Positions 25,641 through 36,596 are shown, counted from the first letter of the stretch. The stretch is 64,000 nucleotides of DNA from Bernardetiaceae bacterium (GCA_020832465.1 JAFIER010000011.1:35486-99485), one strand, 5' to 3'. A program made the numbers and translations. Notes: generated from the letters alone by a model not told the origin.

Positions 25641-28454
25641 ATGCCCAAAAATAACGACATAAAGCATATTCTCATTATTGGAAGCGGTCCGATTATTATC
25701 GGCCAGGCTTGTGAGTTTGATTACTCTGGTTCGCAAGCTGCACGCTCACTACGTGAAGAAGGCATTACGGTCTCGCTTATCAATTCTAATCCAGCGACGA
25801 TTATGACCGACCCTATCAATGCAGACCACGTATATTTGCTACCGCTCACTACCGATTCTATTGCACAAATTTTAGAAGAGCAAGATATCGATGCCGTACT
25901 GCCTACTATGGGCGGACAGACAGCCCTCAATCTCGCTATTTCTTGCGAAGAAAAAGGACTTTGGGAAAAACATAATGTCAAAATTATAGGTGTAGATTTA
26001 GCCGCCATTGAGACTACTGAAGACCGCAACAAATTTAAAATGTGCATGGAAAGTATCGGCATTGCCGTAGCGCAAGGCGAAACTGCCAACTCCTTCCTCG
26101 AAGGTAAAAAAATTGCACAGCGTATCGGTTTTCCACTCGTTATACGCCCCTCTTTTACGCTCGGTGGCACGGGCGGCAGCGTCGTACACGAAAAAGAAGA
26201 GTTTGATGCCGCTTTATCCAGAGGTTTGCACACTTCGCCCATTCACGAAGTATTGGTAGAGCAGTCTGTTTTGGGTTGGAAAGAGTACGAACTCGAACTG
26301 CTGCGCGATAACGCCGGCAACGTAATTATCATCTGCTCGATAGAAAACTTCGACCCTATGGGCGTACATACTGGCGATTCGATTACGGTTGCGCCAGCTA
26401 TGACGCTCCCCGATACAATTTATCAAGAAATGCGCGATATGGCAATCCGTATGATGAATGCCATTGGGCAATTTGCGGGCGGCTGTAACGTGCAGTTTTC
26501 TGTAAATCCAGAGACGGACGAGATTATTGCTATCGAGATAAACCCACGAGTCTCTCGCTCTTCGGCATTAGCCTCAAAGGCTACGGGCTATCCGATTGCC
26601 AAGATTGCCGCTAAGTTGGCAATTGGTTATAACTTAGATGAGCTCAAAAATGCCATTACAGGCACAACATCTGCCTTTTTTGAGCCCTCCATTGATTATG
26701 TCATTGTCAAAATCCCACGCTGGAACTTTGATAAATTTAAAGGTTGCGACGACCGCTTAGGCTTTCAAATGAAATCCGTAGGCGAGGCTATGGGTATTGG
26801 TAGAAATTTTCAAGAAGCCCTACAAAAAGCCTGTCAATCCTTAGAAATCAAACGCAATGGATTAGGCGCTGATGGCAGAGAAGTCAGAGACCAAGCCGAG
26901 ATTCATCAAAAGCTCAAAGTACCTTCTTGGGATAGGCTTTTCCGTATTTATGATGCTTTCAAACTCGGTATTCCGTTTAAGCGCATTCAAGAACTTACAC
27001 AAATAGATACTTGGTTCTTAACTCAAATCGAGGAGCTTATTAAGCTCGAAAGAGAAGTAGAAAAATATCACATCGGTAATATCCCGCGCGAACTGCTCCT
27101 TGCAGCGAAGCAAAGAGGCTATGCCGACCGCCAAATTGCGCACTTGCTGCGCTGCCTCGAGAGTGAAGTCTATCAAAAAAGATCCGACGAAAAAATACAA
27201 AGAGTATGGAAGCTCGTCGATACGTGCGCTGCTGAATTTGAAGCCATGACCCCCTATTATTACTCTACTTTCGAAGAAGAGAATGAATCGGTGCGCAGCG
27301 AAAAGAAAAAAGTTATTATCTTAGGATCGGGGCCGAACCGCATTGGACAGGGCATAGAGTTTGATTATTGCTGTGTGCATGGCGTGCTTGCTGCCAAAGA
27401 AGCGGGCTACGAAACCATTATGATAAACTGCAATCCCGAGACGGTTTCTACGGATTTTGATATTGCTGATAAGCTCTATTTTGAGCCTGTATTTTGGGAG
27501 CATATCTATGACATTATTCAGCACGAACAGCCCGAAGGTGTAATCGTACAACTCGGCGGGCAGACTGCCCTCAAACTTGCTGAAAAGCTCGAGCGATATG
27601 GCATTCCGATTATCGGCACAAGCTATAAAGCCTTAGATTTGGCAGAGGATAGAGGCAGTTTTTCGGATTTGCTCAAAGCAGAGGACATTCCTTACCCCAA
27701 ATATTTTTCTATCGAGAATGCCGAGCAAGCATTGGATTTAGCCGAAGAGATGCAATTTCCTCTATTAGTGCGACCTTCTTATGTATTGGGCGGTCAGAGT
27801 ATGAAAATCGTTATTGATGAGCGCGAACTCGAGCAGCACGTAGTCAATATTTTTAATGAAATGGGCGCAGGTTCGGTCTTGATTGATGAGTTTTTGACAG
27901 GGGCAATTGAGGCTGAGGCCGATGCCATTTGCGATGGCCAAGACGTACATATCATCGGAATTATGGAGCATATCGAGCCTGCTGGTATTCATTCTGGTGA
28001 TTCTTATGCCGTACTTCCAGCTTTCGATTTATCCGAGGATATCATAAAGACCATTGAGGAATATACTAAGCGCATTGCCATTGCCCTCGAGACTAAAGGC
28101 TTGCTCAATGTGCAGTTTGCAATTAAGGACGGCAAAGTCTATGTCATAGAAGCTAATCCACGGGCTTCGCGCACCGTACCTTTTATTTGTAAGGCTTATC
28201 GCGAACCTTATGTCAATTATGCGACAAAAGTCATGCTCGGTGATAAAAAGGTCAAGGACTTTGATTTTAAGCCATATAAAGAAGGTTATGCCATCAAAAT
28301 TCCAGTATTTTCATTTGATAAATTTCCAAATGTCAATAAAGAACTCGGACCAGAGATGAAATCTACGGGCGAGGCGATTCAGTTTATCAAAGATTTGAAA
28401 GATCCGTTTTTTAAAGAAATTTATCGGCAAAGAAATCTCTTTTTGAGCCGTTAA
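25641..28454 (+). CDS. carB: Carbamoyl-phosphate synthase large subunit, short form
   Basis: CarB makes carbamoyl phosphate from bicarbonate, ammonia and ATP for pyrimidine and arginine synthesis. The two homologous halves are clear. The first has [20 protein letters not shown] and [13 protein letters not shown]. The second begins [19 protein letters not shown] and has [12 protein letters not shown]. The 937-residue chain stops at the end of the second ATP-grasp domain ([15 protein letters not shown]). The C-terminal methylglyoxal-synthase-like allosteric domain of the roughly 1070-residue enzymes is absent, as in many Bacteroidetes. No carA is adjacent. TAACTTTG at 25573-25580 matches a -7 element. 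Confidence 0.95.
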   Translation: MPKNNDIKHILIIGSGPIIIGQACEFDYSGSQAARSLREEGITVSLINSNPATIMTDPINADHVYLLPLTTDSIAQILEEQDIDAVLPTMGGQTALNLAISCEEKGLWEKHNVKIIGVDLAAIETTEDRNKFKMCMESIGIAVAQGETANSFLEGKKIAQRIGFPLVIRPSFTLGGTGGSVVHEKEEFDAALSRGLHTSPIHEVLVEQSVLGWKEYELELLRDNAGNVIIICSIENFDPMGVHTGDSITVAPAMTLPDTIYQEMRDMAIRMMNAIGQFAGGCNVQFSVNPETDEIIAIEINPRVSRSSALASKATGYPIAKIAAKLAIGYNLDELKNAITGTTSAFFEPSIDYVIVKIPRWNFDKFKGCDDRLGFQMKSVGEAMGIGRNFQEALQKACQSLEIKRNGLGADGREVRDQAEIHQKLKVPSWDRLFRIYDAFKLGIPFKRIQELTQIDTWFLTQIEELIKLEREVEKYHIGNIPRELLLAAKQRGYADRQIAHLLRCLESEVYQKRSDEKIQRVWKLVDTCAAEFEAMTPYYYSTFEEENESVRSEKKKVIILGSGPNRIGQGIEFDYCCVHGVLAAKEAGYETIMINCNPETVSTDFDIADKLYFEPVFWEHIYDIIQHEQPEGVIVQLGGQTALKLAEKLERYGIPIIGTSYKALDLAEDRGSFSDLLKAEDIPYPKYFSIENAEQALDLAEEMQFPLLVRPSYVLGGQSMKIVIDERELEQHVVNIFNEMGAGSVLIDEFLTGAIEAEADAICDGQDVHIIGIMEHIEPAGIHSGDSYAVLPAFDLSEDIIKTIEEYTKRIAIALETKGLLNVQFAIKDGKVYVIEANPRASRTVPFICKAYREPYVNYATKVMLGDKKVKDFDFKPYKEGYAIKIPVFSFDKFPNVNKELGPEMKSTGEAIQFIKDLKDPFFKEIYRQRNLFLSR

Positions 28455-28841
28455 AGCAATATAAACTGATGTAAATTAAGGGGGTGAGGGATTAGCCCCT
28501 AATTTGATGATAGGTATTTAGGCATTTTAGCACTAAGTGTTTTGGCAAGCGCTTAGTGCTAAGGCTTAATTTTTTACCGCTTCGGGAGGTTGTAGGTAGT
28601 TATTGATTAAGATATTTCTTGTTGGTTACGGATTTTGCGAATGATTTTTGCATAGAATAACAAATTAAATAGATAAATTTTAGTATAAACACCAAAAAAA
28701 TTGTAATTTTAAGCACATAGTACGATTAGCTGCGATACATCAAGTGAGCAAAACAGTATGCTACTTGTAAAAAGTCTGATATTTCGTATAAGTTATTTGC
28801 ATAAGACCTTTTCCATCTTCGACAAACAGTATTCAAATCTC
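28455..28841. other. Intergenic region carB to MBL/cNMP gene
   Basis: This gap of 387 bases contains a hairpin at 28527-28562 that may terminate carB. The rest is AT-rich. An open extension of the next gene upstream of its likely ATG is not convincing. No other feature is seen. Confidence 0.5.
28527..28562 (+). terminator. Hairpin downstream of carB, possible terminator
   Basis: The stem TTAGCACTAAG / CTTAGTGCTAA is followed nine bases later by TTTTTT. It sits 73 bases after the carB stop. The T run is not immediate, so termination is likely but not certain. Confidence 0.5.
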
Positions 28842-31031
28842 ATGAAACAAATCAAAGTTATAAAAGTAACGACAGGTGTCTTTTGGGTTTCTATTGAAGC
28901 CGCTGATGTATATATGCTCTGTGGCTGCCCCGCCGATGCCGTAAAACATCTCAAAAAACGCGGTTTGATAGAAGAGGTATCTGAAAACGGACAGCAGTTT
29001 GAGAGCGGTCCTAATGCAATTTTATTATCGGATTTGCTGATGCAAAACGGTAATTTTTCTAATCTTACGGAGTTTCCTGTTTTGCAAATGCTTTATTTAC
29101 AAGGCATGATTATTCCTAATCACCCCAATAATAAAGGCACGCGCCCTATACTCATTGGCTCTAAGGAACAGCTTGAGGCTCAAATGGAATATATTTTTAG
29201 AGGTAACTACGGGCTTATTTCCAAAGAAGAAATCATGGAAACGGGTATAGCAGAGCAAGAAGCAGAGGAAATGATGCGTATCAAACGCTATTTTGCTTTT
29301 AATAAAATTAGAAGCACCGAAGAGCTACTCGATAAACGCATTATAGAAGATGCCGCCGTAGAAATCCGTAATGGTGTGTACGTAAAACGTAAAAATCTTA
29401 ATATCTATGAAATTAGCTATCAAGATGAAACCATAACGATTGATTTGAACCTCAAACTTTCAGAAAAATACGAAGCACCTTTTCAGCTGGGGTATCATTT
29501 TATTCATAGGGATTACTTTTCCGTAGTGCACTCAGGCGAAGGCGATGGCTGGGATATCAATCGCCCTTGCATGGCGAGTATTCTAATATTTCAAGGTAAG
29601 GTATATCTTATTGATGCGGGTCCGAACATCTTAGTAACACTCAATTATTTGGGTATTAGTGTCAATGAAATCGAGGGCATTTTTCATACGCATGCTCACG
29701 ATGACCATTTTGCTGGGCTTACCACACTGATTCGCACGGATAGAAGGTTTAAATATTATGCCACGCCGCTTGTGCGCAAAGCCGTTACGAAAAAGCTCAG
29801 CGCACTTATGTCCTTTAAAGAAGCCTATTTTGAAGACCTTTTTGATGTCCAAGATTTGGATTTTGATACTTGGAATAATATCAATGGCTTGGAGGTCAGA
29901 CCTGTATATTCTCCACACCCTGTGGAGACCAATATTTTCTTTTTTCGTACAAAATGGGGCGAACGCTACATCGAGTATGCTCATTTAGCCGATGTAGTCT
30001 CTGTGCATGTGTTTAGAGATATGATAACTGATGATCCTATGAAACCAGGCGTAGGACTTGAGCGTTTCAGACGGGTAATTTCAGATTATACACGCCCGGC
30101 GCACCTCAAAAAAATTGATGTCGGTGGGGGTATGATTCACGGAGAAGCCGAAGACTACAGAGGAGATAGCTCAGCAAAAATTGTATTGGCACACACACAT
30201 AAGGCGCTTACTATGAAGCAACGTGAAATCGGTACAGAAGCCGCTTTTGGTACTACCGACGTGCTCATTCCAGCTAATCACAATTATCTCATAGATGCGG
30301 CTTATAAGTATTTGCGTTTTTATTTTCCCAATGCGCCCGAGCATGAGTTGCAATATTTGCTCAACCACCCCTTAGAGCAAATTACGGCAGGCAGTATGCT
30401 GTTTAAAAAAGGACAGGCTACAGATAATGTTTATTTGCTACTGACAGGTTCGGTGCAGTTTGCTGATAGCAAAACGGGTATTTTACACGTATTTTCTGCG
30501 GGTTCTTTGATTGGTTTTTATTCTGGTTATCTAGGACTTAATGCCCTCGAAACCTATTGGGCATCGAGCAATATTTCGGTACTCACGCTACCCTCGAGTT
30601 CGTATCACGATTTTGTGGCACGTAATAATTTATATCTCGAACTTCGGCGCATGGAGGAGCATATTGTCTTTTTGGGTAATACATCGCTTTTTGGTGAAAT
30701 TGTATCTTTTCCCATTCTTACCAAAATAGCGCAAGTCATGCAACGCATAAGTTTTGAAAATAATGAATTGATGGATAGTAGCTTAAAAGACCTTTATTTA
30801 GTACTGGAGGGCAAAGTTGATATTTTTCAAGATAATGAACTTATCAAAACGCTACAAAAAGGCGATTTTTTTGGTGGAGAAGAACGCTTTTCTGCCCAAA
30901 CTGCAAACCTTCGTTTGCAGTTTTCAGAAGGACACGCCTGCTACAAAGTGCCTATAAATATGGCTTGTCAGATTCCTATAGTATATTGGAAACTTTTAGA
31001 AAGCTATGAAAGAAGGTTGAGAAAGGCATAG
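28842..31031 (+). CDS. Metallo-beta-lactamase-fold protein fused to cyclic-nucleotide-binding domains
   Basis: I start at the ATG at 28842 (MKQIKVIKVTTGVFW, 729 residues). The first 190 residues are an uncharacterised domain with no motif I recognise. A metallo-beta-lactamase fold follows, with the metal motif HTHAHDDHFAGL near 282-293, further ligands in FDLHTHxH-like HLADVVS and LAHTHKAL, and a hydrolase-like layout. The last third holds two cNMP-binding-like domains (ITAGSMLFKKGQATDNVYLLLTG near 512 and DLYLVLEGKVDIFQ near 650). Domains of this type link a sensed nucleotide to the enzyme, but neither ligand nor substrate is known. A TPR gene follows on the same strand. Confidence 0.75.
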   Translation: MKQIKVIKVTTGVFWVSIEAADVYMLCGCPADAVKHLKKRGLIEEVSENGQQFESGPNAILLSDLLMQNGNFSNLTEFPVLQMLYLQGMIIPNHPNNKGTRPILIGSKEQLEAQMEYIFRGNYGLISKEEIMETGIAEQEAEEMMRIKRYFAFNKIRSTEELLDKRIIEDAAVEIRNGVYVKRKNLNIYEISYQDETITIDLNLKLSEKYEAPFQLGYHFIHRDYFSVVHSGEGDGWDINRPCMASILIFQGKVYLIDAGPNILVTLNYLGISVNEIEGIFHTHAHDDHFAGLTTLIRTDRRFKYYATPLVRKAVTKKLSALMSFKEAYFEDLFDVQDLDFDTWNNINGLEVRPVYSPHPVETNIFFFRTKWGERYIEYAHLADVVSVHVFRDMITDDPMKPGVGLERFRRVISDYTRPAHLKKIDVGGGMIHGEAEDYRGDSSAKIVLAHTHKALTMKQREIGTEAAFGTTDVLIPANHNYLIDAAYKYLRFYFPNAPEHELQYLLNHPLEQITAGSMLFKKGQATDNVYLLLTGSVQFADSKTGILHVFSAGSLIGFYSGYLGLNALETYWASSNISVLTLPSSSYHDFVARNNLYLELRRMEEHIVFLGNTSLFGEIVSFPILTKIAQVMQRISFENNELMDSSLKDLYLVLEGKVDIFQDNELIKTLQKGDFFGGEERFSAQTANLRLQFSEGHACYKVPINMACQIPIVYWKLLESYERRLRKA

Positions 31032-31107
31032 CTACAGATTCAAACAAAATCATACGGCAAAAGTTTTGATTAAAGGTGAGTGCATAATGCTATATAGAGC
31101 CATTCAG

Positions 31108-31146
31108 CAATTAGAACTAAGCATGCTGGCTGCACTGTCAGTTCTA
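31108..31146. repeat. Inverted repeat ahead of the TPR gene
   Basis: ATTAGAACT and AGTTCTAAT form arms about 21 bases apart. They resemble the AGAACTAAC/GTTAGTTCT arms of other small palindromes in the window (42706-42738 and the 91-bp repeats). This is repeat rather than coding sequence, and it argues against the upstream extension of the TPR gene. Confidence 0.5.
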
Positions 31147-31176
31147 ATGGCTAAACTAAAATCAAAACTAAAATTT

Positions 31177-31860
31177 ATGGATAAGATTATCAAAAAAGCA
31201 GCAGATTGCTATCGTGAAGAAAAATATACAGAGGCTATCAAACTCTATACCCAAGCCTTAGAAGTACAAGAAGATGCTGAACTTTATTATCAGCGCGCTA
31301 TGTGTCATCTCAAAATGGGTGATTTATTTGAATCCGTAAGCGATATGGACGCTGCTCAAATTTTAGAACCTCAAAATCCTTATCGCTATTCGAGCCGTGC
31401 TTATGTCAAAGCATTGGCTGGAAAAGTTATGAGTGCTATTAAAGACTACGAAAAAGCCATTGAAATAGACCCCGAAGATGCTATTGCACACAATAACCTC
31501 GGACTTTTGCAAGAGCGTATCGGCAATATGAACGCCTCAAAACGCAGTTTTAATATAGCTGATGAGTTAGAAAAAGAAGGCAAACTATTGGGTAGTTACA
31601 CCTCAATAGAAAAGCAAAACGGAGAATCGCCACAGCAAAGTAGAGAAGAAATTAAAAAAGAGTACAATAAAGCCTTTAAAAAGCCTCAAAGATTAGATGA
31701 TAGCTTTGCTGCTATCGATAGGGATACTTTGCGCCAAAGTTTTAAAAACAAGAAATTTTCTGCGAATGAATACGCAAAAGCCGTAGGTGAAATCTTCTCT
31801 TCTAAAGACGAGTTTCAAAAGTTTTTGCGCAATATCAAGGCGATTTTACGCAGCAAATAA
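31177..31860 (+). CDS. Tetratricopeptide repeat protein
   Basis: I choose the ATG at 31177 (MDKIIKKAADCYREEKYTEA), giving 227 residues, because the longer open frame reads through a repeat element. Three TPR units are visible: AADCYREEKYTEAIKLYTQAL, MCHLKMGDLFESVSDMDAA and a third with GLLQERIGNMNASKRSFN. The C-terminal 90 residues are charged and helical (KKEYNKAFKKPQRLDDS). TPRs mediate protein binding; the partner is unknown. It follows the MBL/cNMP gene at 145 bases on the same strand, so co-expression is possible. The 16-base space to the next convergent stop leaves little room for a terminator. Confidence 0.75.
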   Translation: MDKIIKKAADCYREEKYTEAIKLYTQALEVQEDAELYYQRAMCHLKMGDLFESVSDMDAAQILEPQNPYRYSSRAYVKALAGKVMSAIKDYEKAIEIDPEDAIAHNNLGLLQERIGNMNASKRSFNIADELEKEGKLLGSYTSIEKQNGESPQQSREEIKKEYNKAFKKPQRLDDSFAAIDRDTLRQSFKNKKFSANEYAKAVGEIFSSKDEFQKFLRNIKAILRSK

Positions 31861-31874
31861 TTAAGCAAAAAGCA

Positions 31875-33182
31875 TTAACTTGGGGGATATTTTAGCACTA
31901 AAAGACGGTCTAATTTCCCCTCCCACATAAGCAATATGAGATATACTACAAAAGCAAAATAACCTACTTTGTAGCGTACTAAAGTGCCTATATTGGGCGT
32001 AGCAAGTGCAATAAGTGTAGCACTTATCGCAATATAAAAACACAAAACAAGCAGGGCAAAAAGCAATTCATAAGAGAGGCTAAATTTTGCTTTTTGCCAA
32101 AGCCCTATAAAAAGCAAAGCGAGCAGTGTTATACTCTCCAAAGCAGCAAGTAGTTTGAACGGTTGATTATAACTGCCCCAAAAAGGCGCAAAAACTCCAT
32201 TAAAAAGTGCCTTCGGTGCATGCTGTAAAAAGCTTTGTGGCTTTGCTTCTAAGTTTGAGCTGTACCATACATTATGAGGTTCTGATTGGGCTAGCATATC
32301 GTTTTTATTTGTAATAATCGTATGTAAAAGTTTTTGCCAATGCAAATTGGGGTGCGAATAGCTGGCAGGTAGCAAAAGCAAAAGCAGTATGATACCAAAT
32401 AAAAACAAACGGCTCGCTAACAAAACCGCCTCTCGGCGCAAAGGCAAAAGCAAGGAAAGTCTATAGCTCAATACAAAAGAAACAAGCAAAGGAAATAAGG
32501 CTGCGAAATAGTAATATTTGAGTTTCCAAACCAAATAAGCTGAGACTAAAAAAATCAATACCGTATGCCATTCATACGCTTTGAGCAAACGCAGTATAGC
32601 ATAACAAGCCCAGCCAATACTACCCATAAGCAAGGACTCTTTGAGCAATCCGGAAGACCAGAATACAACCGTAGGCATCAGCAAAAAAGCTATAATAGCC
32701 GATAGCTTGCCTTTGCCATGAGCAAATAAAACCAAAGCATGAGAGAGCGCAAAAAGCCCCGAAAAAGAAAATAACGAAAGATACATCGCCGCAAGTAGGT
32801 AGCTATTAGCAGTGATAAAATTAAGCAAGCTCAGAGTTTTGATAAAAAAAATTGCCCTACCATTCCGATAATAAAGCAGCTCATACCAAAAATCTGATAA
32901 ACGATAAGGATTCGCAAACAAAAAATCAATATAAGTGCCCAAGTTATCCAAAGCATAGTCATTTACTTTTGCAACAGATGCAAAGAGCAAATACGTATCA
33001 CTTCCAGAAGGTTCGTAATAAAAATAATAAAGGGCTGCAAGCGCAAAGCCCGATACTACTTTGAGCAGCAATGTAGGATAAAAAAAAGAGAGCAACGGAC
33101 TCCGACGAAAAAAATAACGTAGCCCATAGGCAATCAAAATCCATAACAAAACAGCAAAAAAATATCTTAATATTTCAAACAT
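31875..33182 (-). CDS. Polytopic membrane protein, unknown
   Basis: I do not recognise a family. The start chosen is the ATG complementary to 33180-33182 (MFEILRYFFAVLL), giving 435 residues. A longer start adds 18. There are about 10-11 hydrophobic segments, with many leucine-, tyrosine- and phenylalanine-rich helices and two short loops (FLFANPYRLSDFWYELLYYRNG and a second near WQKLLHTIITNKNDM). The pattern resembles membrane polysaccharide polymerase or lipid-linked sugar enzymes, but no diagnostic motif is seen. It is convergent with the TPR gene. Confidence 0.55.
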   Translation of the reverse strand: MFEILRYFFAVLLWILIAYGLRYFFRRSPLLSFFYPTLLLKVVSGFALAALYYFYYEPSGSDTYLLFASVAKVNDYALDNLGTYIDFLFANPYRLSDFWYELLYYRNGRAIFFIKTLSLLNFITANSYLLAAMYLSLFSFSGLFALSHALVLFAHGKGKLSAIIAFLLMPTVVFWSSGLLKESLLMGSIGWACYAILRLLKAYEWHTVLIFLVSAYLVWKLKYYYFAALFPLLVSFVLSYRLSLLLPLRREAVLLASRLFLFGIILLLLLLPASYSHPNLHWQKLLHTIITNKNDMLAQSEPHNVWYSSNLEAKPQSFLQHAPKALFNGVFAPFWGSYNQPFKLLAALESITLLALLFIGLWQKAKFSLSYELLFALLVLCFYIAISATLIALATPNIGTLVRYKVGYFAFVVYLILLMWEGKLDRLLVLKYPPS

Positions 33183-33236
33183 CAAAGGGATATAGTTTTT
33201 ATAATAAGCACAGAGAAGGAGTTGCCCTGAAAGCAT

Positions 33237-33645
33237 ACAGCAAAATATCTGAAAATAACATTTCTTTTGCCCGTAGCACGAAGCCCCAGCTTCGCAAAAT
33301 AAGCAATTAAATAGACAGCGTCAGCTTCGTACAACAGTTTTTTTGAGACTTGTGTTTTTTGTGAAATACACTAAGCTTTGCTATCCTTTTGAATAAATTT
33401 TGCTATCTTTAAAATCCTATTTCATGGGTAGCAAACTATAGCTATGATATAGCGCGTTGAGTTATGTTATGGTTAATTTTCAAATGTACACTAATATGAG
33501 ACGTTAGTAATAGGTATTATCACGTTTCATACTGCTATACTTTTTTCCATAGCGCAGGGTCGTAAACTCCGTACTATGAAAAAAAGGCTTCAAATCAAAC
33601 GTGATAATCGTTAAATAGATTTTACAATTATTGAGCAATTTTTTC
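33237..33645. other. Intergenic region with degraded palindromic repeats
   Basis: This gap of about 400 bases holds fragments of the dispersed palindrome family: a half hairpin near 33247-33265 and CATACTGCTATACTTTTTTCC near 33531-33551. The latter continues to a matching GACTATG-like end. These sit within short arms ATTATCACGTTT and AAACGTGATAAT at 33515-33526 and 33597-33608. No gene is seen. Confidence 0.5.
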
Positions 33646-36414
33646 ATGAAACATAAATATTTACTTTTTATTTTTTGTTTTTTTGCCGTAACTATCGGTA
33701 GCATCGAGGCTTTGCAGGCTACACACGTGCGTGCAGGCGATTTAACGGCAGTGCGTATTTCCGCCTCGAGTCTTACTTATCGCATTACGGCTACGATTTA
33801 TACTGATGACTCAGGCGTAGCGCCCGACCCGGAGATAGAATTTCGCTTTGGTACTGGAGACACACAAATGGCACCAAGAGGCGATTTTCAAGCCATTGGA
33901 AACGCCACAACTAAAAATACTTATCAAACAACTTATACCTTTCCCGGACCAGGAGAATATAGCGTAGGTGTTTTGATTCGTAATCGCAATCCTAATATTC
34001 GGAATATCCCCGGCTCAGTCAATGTGCCTTTTTATCTGGAGTCTATTTTTCTTATCAATCCATTTTTAGGGGAAAATAACTCACCTGTTTTGCTCGTCCC
34101 ACCCATAGATTTTGCCTCAAGAGGTCAGATTTTTATCCATAATCCGGGTGCTTACGATGCTGATGGTGATAGCTTGGCTTACCGCCTTACTATTTGTAAG
34201 AAAAATGCGGGTGAAAACGTCGATGGATATACCTTTCCTGATAATCCTATGTTCAACGGTGTGCGAGAAGATGGTAGCGGTCCGGCAGTGCTTACTTTAG
34301 ACCCTATCACGGGTGATTTGATATGGGACGCACCTGGTGAGACCGGGCAGTATAATGTTGCTTTTATCGTCGAGGAGTGGCGTGATGGCGTGCTCATAGG
34401 ACAGGTTAATCGCGATATGCAGATTATCGTTCGTGATAATCCGAACGAAACGCCACGCATCGCAGAGGAGTCTGCCGTGCGCGATACTTGCGTAGTTGCG
34501 GGTACATTTTTGCAAGATACTATCGTCGCTCGAGATGCTGACGGTGATTTTTTAATTATGACTTCTTTTAGTGCACTTTATCAAGAGGCTAATATATTAG
34601 AAGTCCCGCCACGCAATTATGCACAGTTTAGGGTATTGGGTTTGCAACCACCTAATGGCGAAGAAAAGGCAGTGTTTAGCTGGCAGACCGTCTGCGAAGA
34701 TGTACGCATTGAGCCTTATTTGGTAACGCATAAAGTAGAAGATGAGCCGCCCTCGAGTATAGATAAATTAGCAGATTTGCGCACTTGGCGCATTAGAGTA
34801 GTAGGACCTGCGCCTGATACTTTGATTGCAAGCATCGGAGAAGATAACGAATCCATTATCTTAGAATGGGAGTCTTATCAATGCCCTAATGCTGAAATTA
34901 TGACCGTATGGAGACGCATTGGTTCTTTTGATTTTGTACCTGATAATTGTGAAACCGGACTGCCCGCTTACACAGGTTATACCCAAATCGGTGATACACC
35001 CATCGGGCAGACTCGTTTCGTAGATGATAACAACGGAGAGGGATTGCAGCGCGGTACGACTTATTGCTACCGTATTTATGCGGTTTTTCCCGTGCCGGGT
35101 GGCGGGGAGAGCTATGTCTCACAGGAAGTTTGTATCACGATTCCGAGCAATGCACCTTATATCATCAATGTAAGCGTAGAGGAAACCGAAACGGAAAATG
35201 GAGAAATGTTTGTGCGATGGACTCAACCCATAGATATTGATAGCACCGTATTCCCGCCCCCTTATTCCTACGAACTGGCGCGTGCCGATGGCTTCGGTGG
35301 GCTTGCTAATTGGACTCAAATCGGAGGGAGGTTTGATGCAAATGATACTACATTTACAGATACGGCAATCAATACAGAAGACTTAGCCTATAACTATCGT
35401 GTGTATCTTTTTTCTAATAATAATATGGTCGACTCTTCGGCTACAGCCTCAAGTGTGCGCTTAGCAGCCGAGCCACTTATCAATGGTATTAACCTGAGCT
35501 GGCAGGCACAAGTGCCTTGGACTAATGTATTTTCTGCCTTTCCATTTCATTACATCTACAAAGAATCGCTTGAGTCGCCTGGAGTTTTTGAGTTGATAGA
35601 TAGTGTCAATGTTACTAATGGGGCGATGGCATACCGCTTCTCGGGTACGGAAGAGGAACCGCTCAATGTACGGCAGGATTACTGTTTTTATGTAGAAACG
35701 CAAGGCACTTATAACAATGCAATGATAAGAGAACCACTACTCAATAAATCGCAAATTATATGCGCACGCCCCATAGATGACGTTCCCCCTTGTGCTGCCT
35801 TTGATTTGACTTTGGACTCTTTGGATTGCAATACGCTAAACTTTACAGATAGAAGTTTTTGTGAGGATACGCTTTATCGCAACGAGCTCATTTGGCAAAA
35901 TAATTATGACCCAGAGTGTGATCCTGAAATTGCAGGTTATAATATTTATTTTACCCCTCACGAAGGCGAGCCTTTTGAGTTGCTCACGACAATAACTGAT
36001 ACTGTTTTTGTACATGAACAGTTTCGCTCTTTAGCGGGCTGCTACTACGTTACGCTGATAGACTTTGCGGGTAATGAAAGCGAGCCAAGCAATCAGATTT
36101 GTAATGATAACTGCCCTAATTATAGCCTACCCAATGTGTTTACACCCAATGGAGACGGTCAGAATGATGTATTTAGACCTTTTGATTGTCCTGCTTTTGT
36201 CGAGCGTGTAGATTTTAGGGTCTTCAATCGCTGGGGAGCGGAGGTCTATTCAAGTTCTGATAATATTTTCCTTGATTGGGACGGGCGTACCAATAATGGC
36301 AATCTTTTACCCTCTGGTGTATATTATTACGAAGCCAAAGTAAAGTTTTTTAGGTTACGCCGTAGCGATGAGGTAAAACAACTGAAAGGCTGGATACAGA
36401 TTTTGTATGAGTAA
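33646..36414 (+). CDS. Large secreted T9SS type B sorting domain protein
   Basis: I start at ATG 33646 (MKHKYLLFIFCFFAV). A TTG five codons upstream is less likely. The roughly 920-residue protein has a signal peptide, then beta-sandwich segments with DADGD repeats (for example YDADGDSLAYR, ARDADGDFLIM) typical of Ig- or cadherin-like calcium-binding repeats in Bacteroidetes surface proteins. Fibronectin-type segments follow, and the C-terminal T9SS-B domain: LPNVFTPNGDGQNDVFRPF, FRVFNRWGAEVYSS and PSGVYYYEAKV. It is probably secreted to the outer membrane by T9SS. Binding or catalytic function is not visible. A paralogous type of protein is encoded at 23545-25419. Confidence 0.8.
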   Translation: MKHKYLLFIFCFFAVTIGSIEALQATHVRAGDLTAVRISASSLTYRITATIYTDDSGVAPDPEIEFRFGTGDTQMAPRGDFQAIGNATTKNTYQTTYTFPGPGEYSVGVLIRNRNPNIRNIPGSVNVPFYLESIFLINPFLGENNSPVLLVPPIDFASRGQIFIHNPGAYDADGDSLAYRLTICKKNAGENVDGYTFPDNPMFNGVREDGSGPAVLTLDPITGDLIWDAPGETGQYNVAFIVEEWRDGVLIGQVNRDMQIIVRDNPNETPRIAEESAVRDTCVVAGTFLQDTIVARDADGDFLIMTSFSALYQEANILEVPPRNYAQFRVLGLQPPNGEEKAVFSWQTVCEDVRIEPYLVTHKVEDEPPSSIDKLADLRTWRIRVVGPAPDTLIASIGEDNESIILEWESYQCPNAEIMTVWRRIGSFDFVPDNCETGLPAYTGYTQIGDTPIGQTRFVDDNNGEGLQRGTTYCYRIYAVFPVPGGGESYVSQEVCITIPSNAPYIINVSVEETETENGEMFVRWTQPIDIDSTVFPPPYSYELARADGFGGLANWTQIGGRFDANDTTFTDTAINTEDLAYNYRVYLFSNNNMVDSSATASSVRLAAEPLINGINLSWQAQVPWTNVFSAFPFHYIYKESLESPGVFELIDSVNVTNGAMAYRFSGTEEEPLNVRQDYCFYVETQGTYNNAMIREPLLNKSQIICARPIDDVPPCAAFDLTLDSLDCNTLNFTDRSFCEDTLYRNELIWQNNYDPECDPEIAGYNIYFTPHEGEPFELLTTITDTVFVHEQFRSLAGCYYVTLIDFAGNESEPSNQICNDNCPNYSLPNVFTPNGDGQNDVFRPFDCPAFVERVDFRVFNRWGAEVYSSSDNIFLDWDGRTNNGNLLPSGVYYYEAKVKFFRLRRSDEVKQLKGWIQILYE

Positions 36415-36529
36415 AAAATAGACATAGCTAACTCTGCAAGTCATAGTTCCTTTTAGTGCTGAAATTATCTAAGACGATTGACTGCGACCTGACGCACACC
36501 CGCAGTTGTTCAAAACTCTATCTAAACAC

Positions 36530-36578
36530 AAAAAAGTCCTTATGCTATGCCTGGTCGGCATAGTATAAGGACTTTTTT
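36530..36578. terminator. Bidirectional terminator between T9SS-B protein and S41 protease genes
   Basis: A long stem (AAAAAAGTCCTTATGCTATGCC with arms repeated in inverse) around the loop TGGTC, with A and T runs on both sides, lies between converging genes. It can stop transcription from both directions. Confidence 0.8.
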
Positions 36579-36596
36579 GTACTTTATGGTTATTTA

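Noticed and set aside
25721..26242. 173-residue open frame antisense to carB
   Set aside because: It is opposite the first conserved ATP-grasp half and is not family-like.
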